Below are positions 7,292-9,978 of a stretch of 9,978 nt of DNA, one piece after another. The DNA is from CAYMLQ01 sp964390795 (lineage in GTDB: Bacteria; Verrucomicrobiota; Kiritimatiellia; RFP12; UBA1067). Made by a program: the position numbers and the translations under genes. The stretch's first letter is position 1. Each line of letters starts with the position of its first letter. The DNA is taken from positions 1 through 9,978 of the forward strand of contig CAYMLQ010000216.1 of NCBI GenBank assembly GCA_964390795.1. The letters run 5' to 3'. A model generated the notes under the pieces. It worked only from the letters and a program-made list of their open reading frames with translations, had not been told where the DNA came from and did no database searches.

Positions 7292-7789
7292 ATGGGTTTG
7301 GGTGTCATGTTGAGCTGCGTCTTTCTGGCCGCCGCCGCACACGCCGGCGGGTTGTTCACCGAGTTCGGGGCTTTCGAGGTGCAGAACCTTCCGCTCGGCG
7401 GCACGAAACTCGTTCGCCTCGACGACGGGCGTCGTTTCAGTATCAGCAACGCCAGTTCCCGTGCAGTGTCGGTGGCCTTCCGGGTGGAGATCCCGTCGCT
7501 CTCTCCGAAGTCAACCTGGGAACCCCTGCCGTCTGCCCACTGGCTAACCGTGGTGCCCGAACGCCTCACCTTGCCTCCGCATGCCGTCGGCGAGACGGAC
7601 GTGACGCTGCACGCGCCCACCAACGCCGCCTACGCCGGCCGGCGCTTCGAGGCCTGGATTCGGTCGTCGACAACGGACGGCCAGCTCGGCATGGCCGTGA
7701 TCTCCCGCCTGCGGTTCAACCTCGTGAACCCGGAAGCCGTACGCGCCGCGGAGGTGCCGAGCGGCCCACCCGAGGGTCAGGCCCCATGA
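7292..7789 (+). CDS. Secreted Ig-like/BACON-like domain protein, second gene of the operon
   Basis: A 165-residue protein starting at ATG 7292, which has GGGAGG (7278-7283) 8 nt upstream. An in-frame GTG at 7241 would add 17 basic residues but has no ribosome-binding site. The signal peptide is MGLGVMLSCVFLAAAAHA/G. The mature region looks like one Ig-like beta-sandwich: FEVQNLPLGG (28-37), RFSISNASSRAVSVAFRVEI (48-67), WLTVVPERLTLPPHAVGETD (84-103), then NAAYAGRRFEAWI (111-123) and ISRLRFNL. The 'WLxVxPxxLxLPPxxxGxxxVxLxxP' pattern is that of exported Ig-like or BACON-type domains and loosely of the DUF916 chaperone-like domain; this is by eye only. The tail (PSGPPEGQAP) is flexible. It overlaps the next gene by ATGA. 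Role inferred as a partner or chaperone for the neighbouring exported proteins. Confidence 0.87.
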   Translation: MGLGVMLSCVFLAAAAHAGGLFTEFGAFEVQNLPLGGTKLVRLDDGRRFSISNASSRAVSVAFRVEIPSLSPKSTWEPLPSAHWLTVVPERLTLPPHAVGETDVTLHAPTNAAYAGRRFEAWIRSSTTDGQLGMAVISRLRFNLVNPEAVRAAEVPSGPPEGQAP

Positions 7790-8382
7790 GGACTTCCGCA
7801 TCCATTGCCCTGCTTTCGTTGGCGTCGCTTTTGCTGCTCGGCACCCTGCCGACCCGGGTGGACGCGGCGGACGGCGGCAGCGCCGCGCTCCACTGCCGCG
7901 TGACGTTCGTCGATTCGCCGGATTCCGACGGCGACGGCCTGTTGGATGCGACCGAGGCGTGGATGGGCACCGACCCGAGGCGGGCGGATACGGACGGCGA
8001 TACTCTCCCCGATGGATGGGAGGTCTCGCACCAGATGTCGCCACTGGTCGCCATGGGGATCGACGGGGCCGACGGCGACCCCGATGGCGACGGAGCCGGC
8101 AACTACAACGAGTACGTCGCTGACACGAACCCGCGTGATGCAGGCTCCGTGCTGCGCATCAGGGGCATCGAGCGGTACGACGGCATGACGCAACTCCTGT
8201 GGCAGGGCGGCACACACTCTTGGCAGTATCTGGAAGCCACGGCGACCGTCGATTTGCCGGACTCATGGGAGCCGATCCGCGTCGTCCCGCCCGATACGCC
8301 GCCGCTCCTGATGGCCTACGACCTGTCGCCCACGAACACCGTCCGTTTCTACCGCATCCGCGCCACGCGCGACGCCCCGTAG
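7786..8382 (+). CDS. Secreted calcium-binding thrombospondin type 3 repeat protein, third gene of the operon
   Basis: A 198-residue protein with a signal peptide (MRTSASIALLSLASLLLLG, cut near VDA/AD at 27). Three acidic loops follow: DSDGDGLLDATEA (46-58), DTDGDTLPDGWEV (68-80) and DPDGDGAGNYNEY (98-110), the last two linked by GTDP- and NTNP-like spacers. They match the DxDxDGxxD calcium loops of thrombospondin type 3 repeats, common in secreted PVC and Bacteroidetes proteins. The C-terminal half (SVLRIRGIE, LLWQGG, SWEPIRVV, FYRIRATRDAP) matches the beta-rich end domain that often follows such repeats in these bacteria. Calcium-stabilised attachment or assembly outside the cell is inferred. 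The start overlaps the preceding stop (ATGA), with GAGGG (7772-7776) 9 nt upstream, so translation is coupled. No terminator is visible after the stop. Confidence 0.92.
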   Translation: MRTSASIALLSLASLLLLGTLPTRVDAADGGSAALHCRVTFVDSPDSDGDGLLDATEAWMGTDPRRADTDGDTLPDGWEVSHQMSPLVAMGIDGADGDPDGDGAGNYNEYVADTNPRDAGSVLRIRGIERYDGMTQLLWQGGTHSWQYLEATATVDLPDSWEPIRVVPPDTPPLLMAYDLSPTNTVRFYRIRATRDAP

Positions 8383-8532
8383 CAGCCCTTCTCCCTCTCC
8401 CAATGTCGAGCCTGCGGCATACTGGACAGGATCCGCCCGCGAGGCCTTCCAGACGATGGGCCAGACGTTCGGCGTCGTACAGGTCAGAGGATGCTGGCGC
8501 GTCAGGCTCGATTGACACACATTCTCAGGTAC
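8383..8532. other. Non-coding stretch with a possible gene remnant
   Basis: No complete gene is convincing here. On the plus strand, the frame ending at the TGA 8513-8515 reads protein-like text (AYWTGSAREAFQTMG, then FGVVQVRGCWRVRLD) from about 8417, in a different frame from the TSP3 gene and without a usable start. On the minus strand a Cys-containing frame (SCPVCRRLD) covers part of the same bases. It may be the decayed end of a lost gene. No terminator hairpin with a T tract was seen. Confidence 0.25.
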
Positions 8533-8685
8533 TCACCGGATATTGCCCGCCGTGGTCTCGACGCCGTCCCACCACTCGCCATCCACGTCGTGAACTGGAA
8601 CCTGGGCGGCCCCGACACTTGCTGCCGTGAATGGATTTTGCACATTCAGTATATCAAAAACCGTATAATTGTCGGTTATTTGCAT
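8533..8685 (-). CDS. Possible small protein of 50 residues, unknown
   Basis: The minus strand has an ATG at 8685-8683 and a TGA at 8535-8533. The frame starts MQITDNYTVFDILNVQ and ends VDGEWWDGVETTAGNIR. The composition looks protein-like rather than a GC-rich shadow, but I recognise no family. No Shine-Dalgarno is obvious. A fair minus-strand promoter lies upstream (TTGCCA 8762-8757, 18 bp, TATAAT 8738-8733), which would start near 8726 and give a ~40-nt leader. It may also be the 5' fragment of a gene whose remainder is gone, given the remnant-like region beyond its stop. Confidence 0.3.
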   Translation of the reverse strand: MQITDNYTVFDILNVQNPFTAASVGAAQVPVHDVDGEWWDGVETTAGNIR

Positions 8686-8694
8686 ATTTTCGCT

Positions 8695-8723
8695 TTGACC
8701 ATCGCAATGCGATATATCATACT
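8695..8723 (+). promoter_or_regulatory. Candidate promoter with palindromic operator for the UroD-like gene
   Basis: TTGACC (8695-8700) and CATACT (8718-8723) are 17 bp apart. The spacer contains a perfect inverted repeat, ATCGCA-A-TGCGAT (8701-8713), overlapping a GATATATC palindrome (8711-8718), a natural place for a repressor. A perfect TATAAT lies further upstream at 8664-8669, without a good -35. The island from 8640 to 8750 is AT-rich against a GC-rich background. If this promoter is used, transcription starts almost at the proposed GTG (8730); if TATAAT 8664-8669 is used, the leader is about 55 nt. Confidence 0.45.
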
Positions 8724-8729
8724 TATGAC

Positions 8730-9824
8730 GTGATTATATCCCCACAAAATACGAGTTGGCAAAAGAGCCTGGAAACCCGCGTCGACCTGTTCCAGGCGTT
8801 TCACCGCCGCGCGAATGCGCGGCCGCTTTTCGGCTTTTTCAAGGGCAGCGAATATCCGCTGCCCCGCTACCCGTTCAGCCGCTCGTTACCGGAGGGGAGT
8901 CCGTTGCGCCCAGGCGAGTTTGATGTCGCGGCGTTTGTCGCGGATTCCGAGCGTCTTTTCCTCGAGCATGAAGCCTGCGGCGGAGACTTCATCTACAGCG
9001 CCAGCGCGTTCTGGGGAATCCCGTGGCTCGAAGCCGCTTTAGGCTGCCCGATTTTCGCGAACCACACGACCGGCTCGATCTACAGCGAACCGCCGCTGGG
9101 CTTCAATCCCGACGCCCTGCCCGCCTTCTCGCGCGACAATCCGTGGATGCGCCTGATGGCCGAGATGCTTGAAGCGCTGACCACCAAAAGCGCCGGCCGT
9201 TTCCCGCTCGCAACCACGCGCATGCGCGGCGTGGCCGACCTGCTTTCGGCGCTCTATGGCGGAGACGGCTTCATCTTTGCGCTGTTCGACCGGCAAGACG
9301 AGGTCATGCGCGTCGCCCAACACATGACCGATCTTTTCATCCAGTGCGGCAAGCTTCAATTGGAGTACATTCCTGCGTTCCACGGCGGCATGGGCTCGTT
9401 CTACTACCACATGTGGGCACCGCCCGGCACGGTCTGGCATCAGGAGGATGCCGTTGCGCTGCTTTCGCCCGACATCTACGCGCAGTTCATCGAACCATTT
9501 GACCGCCAGATCGTCGCGGCCTTTCCGCACGTCGTCATGCACCAGCACTCGACCGGATTCGTCCCGACCGACAAGTACCTCGACATGGGCATGAGCGTGC
9601 TGGAGCTGCACATCGACAGCGGCGGCCCCTCTGCCGAAGCGCTCTATGAACGCCACCTCGAGATCCTGCGCGAGCGGCCGCTGATCATTTGGGGCGACAT
9701 CCCGAAGGCCGACCTCGACTGGCTCTTCGCCAAGCTGCCGCCGCAGGGCCTCGCCATCATCACCGTGGTCGACAGCGCCGAACAAGCCCGCAGGTTTTGG
9801 AGGACGTATGTGGAGAGCGCATAG
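8730..9824 (+). CDS. Uroporphyrinogen decarboxylase/methyltransferase-family-like protein
   Basis: A 364-residue protein counted from GTG 8730. It looks like the UroD/MtaA/CmuA TIM-barrel family seen in PVC bacteria. Supporting features are WQKSLETRVDLFQAF near the N-terminus, QEDAVALLSPDIYAQFIEPF (238-257), VVMHQHSTGFVP (268-279), LELHIDSGGPSAE (291-303) and LIIWGDIP (318-325). This C-terminal half matches the family's usual layout; the R-P...WxMRQAGRY signature of true haem-pathway UroD is absent. H271 and H273 fall where methyltransferase members have metal ligands, so a corrinoid or zinc methyl-transfer role is possible but unproven. No membrane segment or signal peptide, so cytoplasmic. 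An ATG at 8631 would add 33 residues read from AT-rich promoter DNA that do not resemble the family, so it is not preferred; no Shine-Dalgarno precedes either start. Nothing in the neighbouring genes fixes its substrate. Confidence 0.88.
   Translation: MIISPQNTSWQKSLETRVDLFQAFHRRANARPLFGFFKGSEYPLPRYPFSRSLPEGSPLRPGEFDVAAFVADSERLFLEHEACGGDFIYSASAFWGIPWLEAALGCPIFANHTTGSIYSEPPLGFNPDALPAFSRDNPWMRLMAEMLEALTTKSAGRFPLATTRMRGVADLLSALYGGDGFIFALFDRQDEVMRVAQHMTDLFIQCGKLQLEYIPAFHGGMGSFYYHMWAPPGTVWHQEDAVALLSPDIYAQFIEPFDRQIVAAFPHVVMHQHSTGFVPTDKYLDMGMSVLELHIDSGGPSAEALYERHLEILRERPLIIWGDIPKADLDWLFAKLPPQGLAIITVVDSAEQARRFWRTYVESA
8733..8762 (-). promoter_or_regulatory. Candidate minus-strand promoter overlapping the UroD-like gene start
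   Basis: On the minus strand, TTGCCA (8762-8757) is followed after 18 bp by a perfect TATAAT (8738-8733). It points toward the 50-residue frame at 8685-8533 and would run across the plus-strand promoter. The surrounding AT-rich DNA raises the chance of accidental matches. Confidence 0.35.
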
Positions 9825-9854
9825 CCCTTCGGAGCCAGATGCCGTCACCTGGGT

Positions 9855-9876
9855 ACAGGGAGGCCCCCGTCCCTGT
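9855..9876. repeat. Inverted repeat downstream of the UroD-like gene
   Basis: ACAGGGA (9855-9861) and TCCCTGT (9870-9876) are perfect 7-bp arms around an 8-nt GC-rich loop, 31 nt after the stop at 9824. It could fold in the transcript and slow or end transcription, but there is no T tract. Confidence 0.6.
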
Positions 9877-9922
9877 TGCGGCTCGCGTGGACGCTCGCCC
9901 TCCAGCTTGCGGACGCGCCTCT

Positions 9923-9978
9923 TGGGAGCGGGGACACTCCTGTCCCCGTATCGCCTGGGAGCGGGGACACTCCTGTCC
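9923..9978 (+). repeat. Two copies of a GC-rich unit at 33-bp period, each a palindrome, cut by the window end
   Basis: A 23-bp unit beginning TGGGAGCGGGGACA occurs at 9923-9945 and again at 9956-9978, 33 bp apart. The first copy contains a perfect 8-bp stem with 4-nt loop, CGGGGACA-ctcc-TGTCCCCG (9929-9948). The second is truncated by the window end. The pattern resembles intergenic palindromic repeat families. Two copies are too few, and the intervening 10 bp too short, to be a CRISPR array. Confidence 0.85.

Noticed and set aside
6460..7623. Minus-strand open frame of 387 aa opposite the first two operon genes
   Set aside because: It covers a strong plus promoter and two plus genes with ribosome-binding sites and signal peptides, and shows no domain pattern.
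9039..9848. Minus-strand open frame of 269 aa
   Set aside because: Opposite the clearly conserved C-terminal half of the UroD-like protein; no domain seen.
9923..9978. CRISPR array
   Set aside because: Only two repeat copies, a spacer of 10 bp, and palindromic units over most of the length.

Overview
This GC-rich window carries several large secreted carbohydrate-active and surface-type proteins. It contains a protein with autotransporter-associated beta-strand repeats, a beta-helix protein, a LamG-like domain fused to a hydrolase-like barrel, thrombospondin type 3 repeats, and a uroporphyrinogen-decarboxylase (UroD)-like protein. This mix is typical of polysaccharide-degrading PVC-group bacteria (Kiritimatiellota, Lentisphaerota or Verrucomicrobiota). 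That assignment is an inference from protein style; no marker gene, rRNA or tRNA was seen.

Layout. Positions 1-4057 form a minus-strand pair: a 1057-aa beta-strand-repeat protein (884-4057), followed 20 nt later by a secreted right-handed beta-helix protein (863 down to 1) that runs off the window. The beta-helix gene is open through the window edge, so a plain ORF search misses it. A short intergenic region (4058-4233) holds a good extended -10 promoter for the divergent plus-strand gene at 4234-6411. That gene encodes a secreted LamG-like plus glycoside-hydrolase-like protein. Its domain linker is made of short DNA repeats, and its C-terminus appears cut off by an 81-bp imperfect palindrome.

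The centre of interest is 6473-8382. A near-consensus promoter (TTGACG, 17 bp, TATAAT) has its -35 box in the loop of a 13-bp-arm palindrome. It is followed by a roughly 120-nt leader containing a possible 13-codon leader peptide. Three compact genes follow, all with signal peptides: a four-cysteine secreted protein of unknown family, an Ig-like/BACON-like secreted protein, and a calcium-binding TSP3-repeat protein overlapping it by ATGA. They look like one transcription unit building a small exported assembly; I do not recognise it as a named system.

Positions 8383-8729 hold possible gene remnants and an AT-rich promoter island with signals on both strands, then a UroD-family-like protein (8730-9824). 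The last 150 bases hold GC-rich palindromes, including two copies of a unit repeated every 33 bp that runs to the window edge.
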